64,000 nt of DNA from Bradyrhizobium ottawaense (GCF_900099825.1 NZ_LT629693.1:1240001-1304000), one strand, 5' to 3'. Numbered from the stretch's first letter, positions 29,273 to 38,227 are shown. Translations and numbers: made by a program. The notes: generated by a model not told the origin, from the letters alone.

Positions 29273-29433
29273 CGGCGGCGCCTCAGGTCGGAGGCACCAC
29301 CATCAATACCCGTCATTGCGAGGAGCGAAGCGATGAAGCAATCCATTCTTTCTTTGTGCAGCAACATGGATTGCTTCGCTTCGCTCGCAATGACGAAGAA
29401 TGGAGGACTCTGGATAATGGTCTCGGCTGTCAT
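29269..29433 (-). CDS. 54-codon upstream ORF made by repeat insertion at the livH start
   Basis: Starts ATG at 29433 with MTAETIIQS, identical in protein to the start of livH, then reads through a family A repeat (FFVIASEAKQS...) and ends in a TGA overlapping the livH GTG start (GTGA at 29269-29272). The ATG is preceded on the minus strand by GGGGGGCGGGGGCC, stronger than the site before the GTG. It probably acts only as a leader that hands ribosomes to livH; the peptide itself is unlikely to have a role. Confidence 0.6.
   Translation of the reverse strand: MTAETIIQSPPFFVIASEAKQSMLLHKERMDCFIASLLAMTGIDGGASDLRRRR
29312..29394. repeat. Intergenic inverted repeat, family A copy 3 (inside Liv operon 2)
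   Basis: GTCATTGCGAGGAGCGAAGC to TTCGCTCGCAATGAC, as in copy 1. It is flanked by near-identical 27-base segments (29245-29271 and 29406-29432, 25 of 27 matching), so its arrival involved duplication of the livH start. As an intercistronic stem it may also favour the upstream binding-protein message. Confidence 0.85.
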
Positions 29434-29458
29434 GGCCCCCGCCCCCCGTGCCGGCCGA

Positions 29459-30703
29459 TTACTTCATCGGCCAGGTGGCTTCAGCCACGGCGGCTTGCGG
29501 CGGGGAGATGGTGACGAACTTGCCGCCGATATATTGCAGCAGCACCGGATCGGCGTCGTTGTTCTGGCCCAGGTCGTCGAACTTGATGCGCTTCCACGGC
29601 ATGATGGTCTGTTCGCCGGGAATGTCGGTCGCGACCAGCGCGTCGCGGATTTTCTCGCCTTCGGTGGACTTGGCGCGGTTGATGGCTTCCGCCATCACGA
29701 TCAGACCCATGAACTGCCGCGACGTCAGATCGTTGAAATCCTTGCCCGACTTCTCCTTGAACATGGCGTTGACCTTGCCGACCATCGGCCGCTTGGCGGC
29801 GAGATCGAGCGAGAAGGTGCCGCGCGAGATCACGCCTTCGAGCTTGTCGCCGACGGCGTCGTACAGCGCCTTCTCCGAGAAGCCGGCGTCCTGCGCCACG
29901 ATGGCGTTGGGCTTGTAGCCGAGCTCGGCCATGGTCTTGACCAGCAGGATGCCGTCGGTGGTGTAGCTCGAGGGCATCAGCACGTCGGCGTTGGCCGCCT
30001 TGAGCTGCTGCACTTCTGATGACAGCGACGGCGAGTTCGAGCGGTATTTGATGTCGGCCACGATCTTGTAGCCGCGCTCGCCGGCGAGCTTGGTCTGCGC
30101 GTTGGCGGAGTCGGTTCCGAAGATCGTATCCTCGTGGAACAGCGCCAGCGTTTCGATCTTGGTACCCTTCTTCTTCATGGCATCGAAGAAATCGAACATC
30201 GCCTGCGAGTACATCTCGTCATGCGGCGCGGCGCGGAAATAATATTTGAGGCCGCGGCGATGCAGGCTCGGCGAGGAATTGTCGGCCGAGATGAACGGAA
30301 TCTGATAGCGCTCGCAGACCTGGCTGACGGTCACCGCTACCGCGCTCTGATAGGTACCGATGACGGCGCAGACCTTTTCCTGCGTGATCAGGCGTTCGGT
30401 CTCGGCGCGGCCCTTCTGCGGATCGGACTGGTGGTCGGCGAACACGAGGCGAATCTTGGCGCCGCCGAGACCGGGCAACCCTTCGCCTTTCGCCAGCGGC
30501 AGATCGAAATCGTAATCCTTGTTGATGATTTCAAGCGCGGTCTCGTAGGCCTTCTGGGCATCGACGCCCTGCTGGGCGCTGGCGCCGGAGAACGGATAGA
30601 TGATGCCGATCACCACTTCGGAGGTTTGCGCGCGGCTCGCGATCGGCGCCAGCGCGGCGGCGGCAGTGGCTCCAAGCAACACATTACGGCGCGTGATGTT
30701 CAT
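29459..30703 (-). CDS. Branched-chain amino acid-type ABC transporter substrate-binding protein (system 2)
   Basis: Periplasmic binding protein (414 aa). The signal sequence MNITRRNVLLGATAAAALAP has a twin-arginine-like RR, with cleavage near SRAQ/T. The mature part begins EVVIGIIYPFSGASAQQG, a Peripla_BP_6 start. AGAGGATTTTGTT precedes the ATG. It follows the DUF1445 gene by 82 bases and precedes livHMGF in the same direction. The ligand is unknown; linkage to DUF1445 and an M20 amidohydrolase suggests an amide or N-substituted amino acid (inference). Confidence 0.88.
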   Translation of the reverse strand: MNITRRNVLLGATAAAALAPIASRAQTSEVVIGIIYPFSGASAQQGVDAQKAYETALEIINKDYDFDLPLAKGEGLPGLGGAKIRLVFADHQSDPQKGRAETERLITQEKVCAVIGTYQSAVAVTVSQVCERYQIPFISADNSSPSLHRRGLKYYFRAAPHDEMYSQAMFDFFDAMKKKGTKIETLALFHEDTIFGTDSANAQTKLAGERGYKIVADIKYRSNSPSLSSEVQQLKAANADVLMPSSYTTDGILLVKTMAELGYKPNAIVAQDAGFSEKALYDAVGDKLEGVISRGTFSLDLAAKRPMVGKVNAMFKEKSGKDFNDLTSRQFMGLIVMAEAINRAKSTEGEKIRDALVATDIPGEQTIMPWKRIKFDDLGQNNDADPVLLQYIGGKFVTISPPQAAVAEATWPMK

Positions 30704-30785
30704 AACAAAATCCTCTGTTAGCCCAGTGTTATCGATGAAACGGTTGACGGTTACGGTAAAGCCTCAATGAGCGGCATGGACTGCT

Positions 30786-31607
30786 TCAAAGCACGGCAAG
30801 CTGCTTGTTCAGGAGATCGGTCACCAGCATCAGTCCGGGCGCATGCGTGATCGCAAACGGCAGCTTCGCGGCCGCGATGACCGATTGCGGCGTCACGCCG
30901 CAGGCCCAGAACACCGGGATCTCGTCGTCCGCGACCGGAACCGGATCGCCGTAGTCGGGCCTTGCGATGTCGGCGATGCCGATCGATGAGGGATGGCCGA
31001 GATGCACCGGCGCGCCGTGCACGGCGGGAAAGCGCGAGGTGATCTGCACCGCGCGGATCGCATCCGCCGGCTTGAACGGCCGCATCGACACCACCATCGG
31101 ACCCGCGAACGGTCCCGACGGCTGACAGGCGATATTGGTGCGGTACATGGGAACGCGGACATTGCGCTCGATGTGGCGGATCGGCAGGCCGTCCGCCCGC
31201 AGCGCCTCTTCAAACGAGAACGAGCAGCCGATCACGAAGGCCACGAGATCGTCGCGCCAGTGCGCCATGATGTCGGTCGGCTCTTCCACCACTTCGCCGT
31301 CGCGCCAGACCCGGTAGCGCGGCAAATCGGTGCGGATATCGAGGTCGATCCCGAGCGCGGGAATGCGGGGATCGCCGACATCGGACATGCCGATGATCGG
31401 GCACGGTTTGGGATTGAGCTGGCAGAAGCGGTGAAAGGCGCTGGCGAGTTTCTCGGGCATGATGGCGAGATTGCCCTGGACGAAACCGTCGGCCACGCCG
31501 GCCGTGCTGGAGGCCATGCCGGTGCGGCAGGCGTGCCGGGCCAAAACGCTCGGCGATAAATTCGACGCATCGTGGGCGGCTGGTTCGGTTCTCGCCAAGC
31601 TGGTCAT
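30786..31607 (-). CDS. DUF1445 / putative hydro-lyase (D-glutamate cyclase-like) protein
   Basis: A 273-aa protein of the YcsI/DUF1445 family: [59 protein letters not shown] and [12 protein letters not shown] are the conserved blocks, all intact. Members are annotated as putative hydro-lyases; firm biochemistry is lacking. First gene of the operon with the Liv system 2 genes and divergent from the LysR gene, so it likely acts on the imported compound. Confidence 0.88.
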   Translation of the reverse strand: MTSLARTEPAAHDASNLSPSVLARHACRTGMASSTAGVADGFVQGNLAIMPEKLASAFHRFCQLNPKPCPIIGMSDVGDPRIPALGIDLDIRTDLPRYRVWRDGEVVEEPTDIMAHWRDDLVAFVIGCSFSFEEALRADGLPIRHIERNVRVPMYRTNIACQPSGPFAGPMVVSMRPFKPADAIRAVQITSRFPAVHGAPVHLGHPSSIGIADIARPDYGDPVPVADDEIPVFWACGVTPQSVIAAAKLPFAITHAPGLMLVTDLLNKQLAVL

Positions 31608-31726
31608 CGTTGCAACAGCTCCAATCGGGTCGACATCTACTCCCGCATATGGCTATGATAATGTCTAATCTTGTTTTTTGATCAAGATCGATAAATCTGA
31701 TTTATCGACTTGTAGGCAGAGTATGC
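31608..31726. promoter_or_regulatory. Divergent DUF1445/lysR control region
   Basis: A 119-bp, locally AT-rich spacer between the DUF1445-liv operon and lysR. It holds a perfect palindrome (31688-31708) and TTGATCAA (31678-31685). Position and symmetry fit LysR-type control of both directions. Confidence 0.6.
31688..31708. promoter_or_regulatory. Probable LysR operator (perfect 9-3-9 palindrome)
   Basis: TCGATAAAT-CTG-ATTTATCGA has perfect 9-base arms and contains the T-N11-A arrangement of LysR-type operators. It ends 18 bases before the lysR ATG, so binding there would also repress lysR. Confidence 0.65.
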
Positions 31727-32644
31727 ATGGCTGATTTCAAGGCAATTGAGACCTTCATGTGGGTGGTGACGCTCGGCAGCTTCCGCGGCGCCGCCCAGAA
31801 GCTCAACACCACCCAGCCGGCAATCTCGCAGCGGATCGCCCAACTCGAACGCGAAGTGGGGGTGCGGCTGCTGCAGCGCGACCGCCGCATGGTGCTGCCG
31901 ACGCCGAGCGGCCGTCAAATGATGGTCTACGCCGAGAAGCTGATCGGGCTGCGTTCGGAAATGCTGGCGGTGGTCGGCGACCGCTCGGCCATGCGCGGCG
32001 TGCTGCGGCTCGGCGTTGCCGAGACCATCGTGCACACCTGGCTGTCGCAGCTGATCAAGAGCGTCAATCACGCCTATCCCAATCTCTCGATCGAAATCGA
32101 GGTCGACATTACGTCGAACCTGCGGACCCGGCTATTGGCGCAGGAAATCGAACTCGCGTTCCTGCTCGGGCCGCTGACGGGGCCGACCGTCAGCAACCGC
32201 GCGCTGTGCGATTATCCCGTCGGCTTTCTGGCAAGCCCCGCGCTCGGGCTCGGCGACCGCAAGCTGACGGTGCACGACCTGGCGAAATTCCCGATCATCA
32301 CCTTCCCGCGCAAGACCCCACCCTACGAGCAGGTGCGCTCGCTGTTCAACCGCCCGGACCTGCCGCCGATGCGCCTCCACGCCAGCGCCTCGCTCGCTAC
32401 CGTCATTCACATGGCGATCGAAGGGCTCGGCATCGCGGTGATTCCGACCGCGATCGTCGAAAGCGAACTGGCCGACGGCCGGCTGCAACTGCTGACGACC
32501 GACCAGCAGATGCCGCTCCTGACGTTTTCGGCGAGCTGGCTCGCCTCCCCCGACACCGTCGCGGTGGAACGCGTGGCCGAACTCGCCGCCAACCTGGCGC
32601 GAGGCGGTGTCATTGTTGACGCGCCTCGGCGGGCGCGTCATTGA
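31727..32644 (+). CDS. LysR-family transcriptional regulator
   Basis: 305 aa. N-terminal winged helix-turn-helix at residues 1-60 (FRGAAQKLNTTQPAISQRIAQLE), then a PBP-type effector domain (about 90-295). Divergent from DUF1445-liv and followed by the M20 hydrolase, so it is the likely regulator of both, sensing the imported compound or a product. ATG at 31727 is preceded by GGCAGAG. No truncation seen. Confidence 0.93.
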   Translation: MADFKAIETFMWVVTLGSFRGAAQKLNTTQPAISQRIAQLEREVGVRLLQRDRRMVLPTPSGRQMMVYAEKLIGLRSEMLAVVGDRSAMRGVLRLGVAETIVHTWLSQLIKSVNHAYPNLSIEIEVDITSNLRTRLLAQEIELAFLLGPLTGPTVSNRALCDYPVGFLASPALGLGDRKLTVHDLAKFPIITFPRKTPPYEQVRSLFNRPDLPPMRLHASASLATVIHMAIEGLGIAVIPTAIVESELADGRLQLLTTDQQMPLLTFSASWLASPDTVAVERVAELAANLARGGVIVDAPRRARH

Positions 32645-32686
32645 AATTGTTCACGCATGCGTATCGTCAGATCCCGGAATGACCCC

Positions 32687-33937
32687 ATGACAAAAATCGC
32701 CTCGAACCTGCAGATCGATTCAGCCCGGCTGTGGGGCACCATTCACGAAACCGCGAAATTCGGCGCCACACCGAAAGGCGGCGTACGGCGGCTGACGCTG
32801 GGGCCCGAGGACAAGCAGGTGCGCGACTGGTTCCGCAAAGCCTGCGAGGCCGCAGGGCTCGAAGTCCATGTCGATACGCTCGGCTCGATGTTCGGCCTGC
32901 GCAAGGGCCGCGACATGTCGAAGGCTCCGGTCGGGCTCGGCTCCCACCTCGATACCCAGCCGACGGGGGGCAAGTATGACGGCGTGCTCGGCACGCTGGC
33001 GGCGCTCGAAGTGGTTCGCACGCTTAACGATGCCGGCATCGAAACCGAGACGCCGATCTGCATCTGCAACTGGACCAACGAGGAAGGCTCGCGCTTCGCG
33101 CCGGCGATGATGGCGTCGGCCGCCTATGTCGGCGATTTCACCACCGACGACATTCTGTCACGCAAGGATATCGACGGCGTCACGGTCGGGGAAGCGCTCG
33201 ACAGTATCGGCTATCGCGGCGAAAACCCGGTCGGCCGCCAAAAATTCTCTGGGTTTGTCGAGCTGCACATCGAACAGGGTCCGATCCTCGAAGCCGAGAA
33301 CAAGACCATCGGCGTGGTCGATTCCGGCCAGGGCGTGCTGTGGTACGACGGCAAGATCACCGGCTTCGAAAGCCATGCCGGCTCGACGCCGATGCCGCTG
33401 CGCCGCGACGCGCTGGCGACCTTGTCCGAGATCGTGCTGGCGATGGAGGCCGCAGCAAAGAAGCACGGCCCGAAGGCGGTCGGCACCATCGGCGAAGCCG
33501 TGATCGCCAATCCCTCGCGCAACGTCATTCCCGGCGAAATCGCCTTCACCGTGGATTGCCGCAGCGCCGACGCTGGGATCATGGACACACTCGACAAGGA
33601 TTTGCGCGCCGCGATTGCCGAAATCTCTGCACGGCGCAAGGTCGATGTGAAGCTCGATCTGGTCTGGCGCAAGCCGCCAACGCATTTCGATCCCAAGCTG
33701 GTGGATGCGGTAGAAGGTGCTGCAAAGATGCTCGGCTATTCGCATCGCCGCATCACCTCCGGCGCCGGCCACGATGCCTGCAACCTCAACACCAAAATTC
33801 CGGCGGCGATGGTGTTCGTACCCTGCAAGGACGGCATCAGCCACAACGAACTCGAGGACGCCACCCAGGCCGATTGCGCGGCGGGCGCCAACGTGTTGAT
33901 GCATACCGTGCTGGCGCTGGCCGGCGTCGCATCCTGA
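32687..33937 (+). CDS. M20-family N-carbamoyl-L-amino acid / allantoate-type amidohydrolase
   Basis: Zinc-dependent hydrolase (416 aa) of the HyuC/AllC group. Metal-binding residues are visible: H87 and D89 in GSHLDTQPTGGKYDG with D98, E132-E133 in NEEGSRFAP and H194 in HIEQGP. SHAGSTPMPLR marks the dimerisation/substrate lid, and SGAGHDA with SHNELE closes the site. ATG at 32687 is chosen, as the open frame upstream lacks family sequence. It follows lysR by 42 bases. Substrate could be an N-carbamoyl amino acid, allantoate or a ureide. Confidence 0.88.
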   Translation: MTKIASNLQIDSARLWGTIHETAKFGATPKGGVRRLTLGPEDKQVRDWFRKACEAAGLEVHVDTLGSMFGLRKGRDMSKAPVGLGSHLDTQPTGGKYDGVLGTLAALEVVRTLNDAGIETETPICICNWTNEEGSRFAPAMMASAAYVGDFTTDDILSRKDIDGVTVGEALDSIGYRGENPVGRQKFSGFVELHIEQGPILEAENKTIGVVDSGQGVLWYDGKITGFESHAGSTPMPLRRDALATLSEIVLAMEAAAKKHGPKAVGTIGEAVIANPSRNVIPGEIAFTVDCRSADAGIMDTLDKDLRAAIAEISARRKVDVKLDLVWRKPPTHFDPKLVDAVEGAAKMLGYSHRRITSGAGHDACNLNTKIPAAMVFVPCKDGISHNELEDATQADCAAGANVLMHTVLALAGVAS

Positions 33938-33960
33938 TAAATAACAAGAGGGGAAGTGCC

Positions 33961-34869
33961 GTGCGCGGAGTTTTTGTCGACGCCAATGAATCGCTGGCCG
34001 TGATTTTCGAACGGCTGCACAAGCCGGGCGATCCCGAGGTGCGGATCAACCGCGATCCCGATATCAAGCCGGAAGACTATCCCAAGCTGCTCGACGGCGC
34101 CGAAATCGCGATCGTCGATCACACCGCACTGCCGACCGAGATCGCCAAGCAATGCAAGGGGCTGAAGCACGTCGTGTTTCTCGGCACCGGCGCGCGCAGC
34201 TACATGAATCCGGAAGAACTCGCCGAACTCGGCATCACCGTGTACCTGATCAAGGGCTATGGCGACACCGCGGTGGCCGAATGCGCTGTCGCGCTGATGT
34301 GGGAAGCTGCTCGCGGATTGGCGAAGATGGACCGCGGAATACGCGCCGGCAACTGGCTGCGCGACGACGGCATGCAGTTGACCGGCAAGACGCTCGGCCT
34401 GATCGGTTTTGGCGGCATCGCCGCGGAGGTGGCACGGATCGCGCTCGGCAGCGGCATGCGCGTGATCGCCTGGAACCGGTCGCCGAAGAAATTTCCGAAG
34501 GTCGAATTCGTCGAATACGAGGAATTGCTGACCGAAAGCGATGTGATCTCGATCCACCTGCTGCTGAATGACGAGACCCGCGGAATGGTGTCGCGCGCCT
34601 GCTTCGAGGCGATGAAGTCAGGCGCCATCCTGGTCAACACCGCGCGCGGTGCCATCGTCGACGAAGAAGCCATGATCGATGCGCTGAAGTCCGGCCAACT
34701 CCGCCACGCCGGGCTCGACGTCTTCAACACCGAGCCGCTGCCGGCGGATCATCCGCTGACCAAATTGCCCAACGTGACGCTGTCGGCGCATTCGGCGTTC
34801 CGCACGCCGGAAGCAAGCGAGAATTTGATCCGGGCAGCATGGGAGCATTGCCGGCGGATCGCGAAGTAG
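33961..34869 (+). CDS. D-2-hydroxyacid dehydrogenase (NAD-dependent)
   Basis: 302 aa. NAD-binding GFGGIA at residues 149-154, the signature VNTARGAIVDEEAM with R229, catalytic E258 in NTEPLP and H277 in LSAHSAF. It reduces a 2-oxoacid or oxidises a D-2-hydroxyacid. GTG start at 33961 with AGAGGGGAAG just upstream; the same frame is open far upstream inside the hydrolase gene but is not coding there. It is 23 bases after the M20 gene, so co-transcribed. Specificity is unknown. Confidence 0.88.
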   Translation: MRGVFVDANESLAVIFERLHKPGDPEVRINRDPDIKPEDYPKLLDGAEIAIVDHTALPTEIAKQCKGLKHVVFLGTGARSYMNPEELAELGITVYLIKGYGDTAVAECAVALMWEAARGLAKMDRGIRAGNWLRDDGMQLTGKTLGLIGFGGIAAEVARIALGSGMRVIAWNRSPKKFPKVEFVEYEELLTESDVISIHLLLNDETRGMVSRACFEAMKSGAILVNTARGAIVDEEAMIDALKSGQLRHAGLDVFNTEPLPADHPLTKLPNVTLSAHSAFRTPEASENLIRAAWEHCRRIAK

Positions 34870-34886
34870 CGTCGTCCCAGCGAAGG

Positions 34887-34978
34887 CGTAGGGTGGGCAA
34901 AGGCGCGCTTGCGCCGTGCCCACCATCCTTTAGCCGTGATCGAGCATGGTGGGCACGCTACGCTTTGCCCACCCTACG
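34887..34978. repeat. Intergenic inverted repeat, family E
   Basis: CGTAGGGTGGGCAAAG at the left pairs with CTTTGCCCACCCTACG at the right, a perfect 16-base palindrome, with a second inner pair around GCCGTGCCCACCAT. It lies between convergent genes. Confidence 0.8.
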
Positions 34979-34981
34979 AAT

Positions 34982-36055
34982 TCAATCCACCATCTCTGCC
35001 ACAGCCTTGCCGCACGCCGTCGTATCGGCATTGCCGCCGAGATCCCGCGTGCGCAGCGTGCGCTCGCCGAGCGTGCGTTCGATCGCAGCGACGATCGAGT
35101 CCGCCGCCTGCTTCTCGCCGAGATGCTCCAGCATCATCGCACCCGACCAGATCATGCCGATCGGGTTGGCGATGCCCTGCCCCGCGATATCAGGCGCCGA
35201 GCCGTGAACCGGCTCGAACACCGACGGGAACAGCCCAGGCGGATTGATGTTGCCCGACGGCGCGATACCGATGGTGCCGGTGCAGGCCGGACCGAGATCA
35301 GAGAGGATGTCGCCGAACAGGTTCGAGCCGACCACGACGTCGAACCAGTCGGGATGCAGCACGAAGTTCGCGGTGAGAATGTCGATGTGGTACTTGTCCC
35401 ACTTCACCTTGGGATAATTCTTCGCCATCGCCTCCACGCGCTCGTCCCAATAGGGCATCGTGATCGAAATGCCGTTGGACTTGGTCGCGGAGGTCAGGTG
35501 CTTCTTCGGCCGCGACTGCGCCAGCTCGAACGCAAATTTGAGGATGCGGTCGACGCCGATCCGGGTCATCACGGTCTGCTGGGTGACGAATTCGCGGTCG
35601 GTATCCGGGAACATACGGCCGCCGACGGAGGAATATTCACCCTCGGTGTTTTCGCGCACCACCCAGAAATCGATATCGCCGGGCTTGCGGTTGGCGAGCG
35701 GCGACGGCACGCCGGGCATCAGCCGCACCGGGCGCAGATTGACGTACTGGTCGAACTCCCTACGGAACTTGATCAGCGATCCCCACAACGAAATGTGATC
35801 GGGGATTTTCGCGGGCCAGCCGACCGCGCCGAAATAGATCGCGTCGTGCTTGCCGATCTTGGCCTTCCAGTCCTCCGGCATCATCTCGCCGTGCTTTTCG
35901 TAATAGTCCCAGGACGCGAAGTCGAAATGATCGAAATGCACGGCCACGCCGTGCTTTTTCGCCGCCGCCTCCAGCACGCGCAGGCCTTCCGGCACCACTT
36001 CCTTGCCGATGCCGTCGCCGGGAATGACCGCGATCCGATAGGTTTTCTTGCTCAT
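34982..36055 (-). CDS. Tartrate dehydrogenase/decarboxylase / D-malate dehydrogenase family protein
   Basis: 357-aa beta-decarboxylating dehydrogenase. N-terminus YRIAVIPGDGIGKEVVPEG, the tartrate/D-malate-specific segment DFASWDYYEKHGEMMPEDW (isopropylmalate dehydrogenase differs here), NLRPVRLMPG, and metal-binding aspartates in GSNLFGDILSDLG. NAD-dependent and cytoplasmic. The segment VVRENTEGEYSSVGG supports the assignment. Convergent with the 2-hydroxyacid dehydrogenase across the family E repeat. D-malate, tartrate or a C3-substituted malate are possible substrates. Confidence 0.88.
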   Translation of the reverse strand: MSKKTYRIAVIPGDGIGKEVVPEGLRVLEAAAKKHGVAVHFDHFDFASWDYYEKHGEMMPEDWKAKIGKHDAIYFGAVGWPAKIPDHISLWGSLIKFRREFDQYVNLRPVRLMPGVPSPLANRKPGDIDFWVVRENTEGEYSSVGGRMFPDTDREFVTQQTVMTRIGVDRILKFAFELAQSRPKKHLTSATKSNGISITMPYWDERVEAMAKNYPKVKWDKYHIDILTANFVLHPDWFDVVVGSNLFGDILSDLGPACTGTIGIAPSGNINPPGLFPSVFEPVHGSAPDIAGQGIANPIGMIWSGAMMLEHLGEKQAADSIVAAIERTLGERTLRTRDLGGNADTTACGKAVAEMVD

Positions 36056-36245
36056 CCTTGGGATTCCTTACGTCTCTTGCCGTGGCGGGAACACGGCCTG
36101 TTTTGATGGCCTTGCAATGGACCAAACTGCGCCACGGTGCAACGCTGCAGTGCAATGTTGACCGGCATGGCTGCCACCGCCTACCAATTTCCAGCCTGCC
36201 AATTTCACCGCCCTCGACCTCCCTCCTCAGCCAGCGAGTATTCCC

Positions 36246-37022
36246 ATGGATCTGCATTTGCGCGGCAAGCGCGTCCTGATCACCGGCGCCTCCAAGGGCA
36301 TTGGCGCCGCCGCTGCCGAAGCCTTCGCCGAGGAAGGCTGCGACGTCATGCTCGCGGCCCGCAATGGCGAGCAATTGAAGGCCCTGTGCGAGCGCCTGCG
36401 CTCGGCGCACCAGATCGGCGCGACCGCCCATGTCGTTGACCTACGCAAGCCGGAAGACATCGCGAAGCTCGTCAAGGACGCCGCCGACATCGACATCCTC
36501 GTCAACAATGCCGGCGACATCCCGGGCGGCTCGATCGACAAGATCGACGAGGCGACCTGGCGGCACGCCTGGGAGCTGAAAGTGTTCGGCTACATCAACC
36601 TCACCCGCGCGATCTACGCCCAGATGAAGGCGCGCGGCCACGGCGTCATTGTCAACGACATCGGCGCTGCCGGTGAAAAATTCGACGCCAACTACATCTG
36701 CGGCAGCGCCGGCAACGCCGCGCTGATGGCGTTCACCCGCGGGCTCGGCGGCAAGAGCCTCGCCGACAATATCCGCGTGGTCGGCATCAATCCCGGCCCG
36801 GTCGGGACCGACCGCCACGTCACGCTGCTGAAGACCCGCGCCAGGAACCAGTTCGGCGACGAGAACCGCTACAAGGAATTCCAGAAGAACATGCCGCTCG
36901 GCCGTCCCGCCCACGCGCGCGAGATCGGCGACCTGATGGCGTTCCTGGCGTCGGACCGCTCCGGCTATACGTCGGGGGTGATCGTGACGGTCGACGGCGG
37001 ACATACGTCGGGGTGGGGTTAG
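36246..37022 (+). CDS. SDR-family protein with degenerate catalytic site
   Basis: 258 aa with a classical Rossmann start, TGASKGIG at residues 13-20, and NNAG at 87-90. The active-site section reads NDIGAAGEKFDANYICGSAGNAAL: tyrosine Y150 is present, but the lysine four residues later is S154, and the usual catalytic serine position holds glycine or alanine. The C-terminal SDRSGYTSGVIVTVDGG is normal. It is divergent from the tartrate-type dehydrogenase. It may bind NAD(P) without normal SDR chemistry. Confidence 0.85.
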   Translation: MDLHLRGKRVLITGASKGIGAAAAEAFAEEGCDVMLAARNGEQLKALCERLRSAHQIGATAHVVDLRKPEDIAKLVKDAADIDILVNNAGDIPGGSIDKIDEATWRHAWELKVFGYINLTRAIYAQMKARGHGVIVNDIGAAGEKFDANYICGSAGNAALMAFTRGLGGKSLADNIRVVGINPGPVGTDRHVTLLKTRARNQFGDENRYKEFQKNMPLGRPAHAREIGDLMAFLASDRSGYTSGVIVTVDGGHTSGWG

Positions 37023-37041
37023 CGGACGCCGCACATTCGCA

Positions 37042-37165
37042 CCTCATCCTGAGGAGCCGCGCAATTGCGCGGCGTCTCGAAGGATGGGCCGCGGGCCTCA
37101 TGGTTCGCCTGGCGATGCGAAGCATCGTCCAGAGACGGCGCCAAGGCGCCTCCTCACCATGAGGG
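37042..37165. repeat. Intergenic inverted repeat, family C copy 1
   Basis: CCTCATCCTGAGGAGCCGCG ... CGTCTCGAAGGATGG, then CCTCATGGTTCG ... CTCCTCACCATGAGGG: two stems in tandem. Related copies at 40861, 50866 and 61760. Confidence 0.75.
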
Positions 37166-37221
37166 TTTGCCGACAATGACGGTTAGGACGTCTTCTCAAG
37201 CAACAAAAAGCGAGCAAACCG

Positions 37222-38223
37222 ATGAGGCGCAGAGACTTGTTACTGGGCGCGGGCGCGACGATCATCTCAGGTCGCGCTTCCGCTGCGCAGGATACTTTCC
37301 CCGACCGGCCGATCACCATTACAAACGGCTACGGCCCCGGTGGATCGACCGACATCGCGGCTCGCTTGATGATCGAACAGATGCCGCCAAATCTGGGCGG
37401 CAACGCCCGGCTTGTCGTCGAAAACCGTGCCGGCGCCAGCGGCACGCTCGCAAGCGCCTGGATGACGCGGCAACCGCCGGACGGCTATTCCCTGCTCATC
37501 TCGGAATCGTCGTCGTTCGCCATCTGGCCAAGCATGCATGAAAGCGGCACGCCCTACCGGCCGCTGCAGGATTTCACCTGGATTGCCGCCATCTGCACCG
37601 CTCCGATGGTGTTGCTGGTCAAGCCGGACTTTCCCGCGCGCAACGCGTCGGAAGCGTTCGAGGTACTGCGGTCAGATCGCTCGGCACAACTGGACTATTC
37701 GAGCTCGGGCGCCGGCTCCATTCCGCATATCGCAGCGGAAATGCTGAAATACGTGTTGGGTAAAGGCGCGCTGTCCCGGAATATTCCCTATCGGGGTGGC
37801 GCGGCGGCGGTGCTCAGCATCGCCAAAGGCGAGACCGCCTGGGGCGTTGCCTCGCTCGGTTCTGCCGCCGGCCAAATGCAGGGAGACCTGGTTCGGCCGC
37901 TCGCCGTGACGGGTGCCACGAGATTTCCAGCCTTCCCGGATGTTCCGACCTTTGCCGAAGTGGGACTTCGGGACATGGAGATTGATATCTTCTATCTCCT
38001 GAGCGGCCCTGCTGGCCTGCCCCCCGAGATTTACGCACGTCTCAATCGGGCAAGCGTTGCGGCCCTGACCCACCCGCAAACTCGCGAGCGCTTCCTCGGC
38101 GCCGGTATGCAGGCCTGGAATGCCGAGAATACACCCGAGAGCGCGCGCCGCATTGTCGAGGCCGAACTGGCGCGCTTTCGATCGATCGGCGAGCGAACCG
38201 GCATCAAGATAACCGGAGGCTGA
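37222..38223 (+). CDS. Bug/TctC-family tripartite tricarboxylate transporter binding protein
   Basis: Periplasmic solute receptor (333 aa). Twin-arginine signal MRRRDLLLGAGATIISGRASA, then FPDRPITITNGYGPGGSTDIAARL, the Bug family start, and the conserved PDGYSLL and FPDVPTFAEVGL. No TctA/TctB permease genes are adjacent, so it is an orphan receptor, as common in this family. Base composition looks slightly less GC-rich than its neighbours. Ligand likely a carboxylate (inference). Confidence 0.85.
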   Translation: MRRRDLLLGAGATIISGRASAAQDTFPDRPITITNGYGPGGSTDIAARLMIEQMPPNLGGNARLVVENRAGASGTLASAWMTRQPPDGYSLLISESSSFAIWPSMHESGTPYRPLQDFTWIAAICTAPMVLLVKPDFPARNASEAFEVLRSDRSAQLDYSSSGAGSIPHIAAEMLKYVLGKGALSRNIPYRGGAAAVLSIAKGETAWGVASLGSAAGQMQGDLVRPLAVTGATRFPAFPDVPTFAEVGLRDMEIDIFYLLSGPAGLPPEIYARLNRASVAALTHPQTRERFLGAGMQAWNAENTPESARRIVEAELARFRSIGERTGIKITGG

Positions 38224-38227
38224 GGTC

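Noticed and set aside
29406..29433. ATG at 29433 as the true start of livH itself
   Set aside because: Its frame differs from livH and ends in a stop at 29269; it can only be a leader frame coupled to the GTG at 29272.
33340..33960. Extension of the hydroxyacid dehydrogenase frame into the M20 gene
   Set aside because: Arginine-rich shadow translation; family similarity starts only at the GTG at 33961, with a strong ribosome site.
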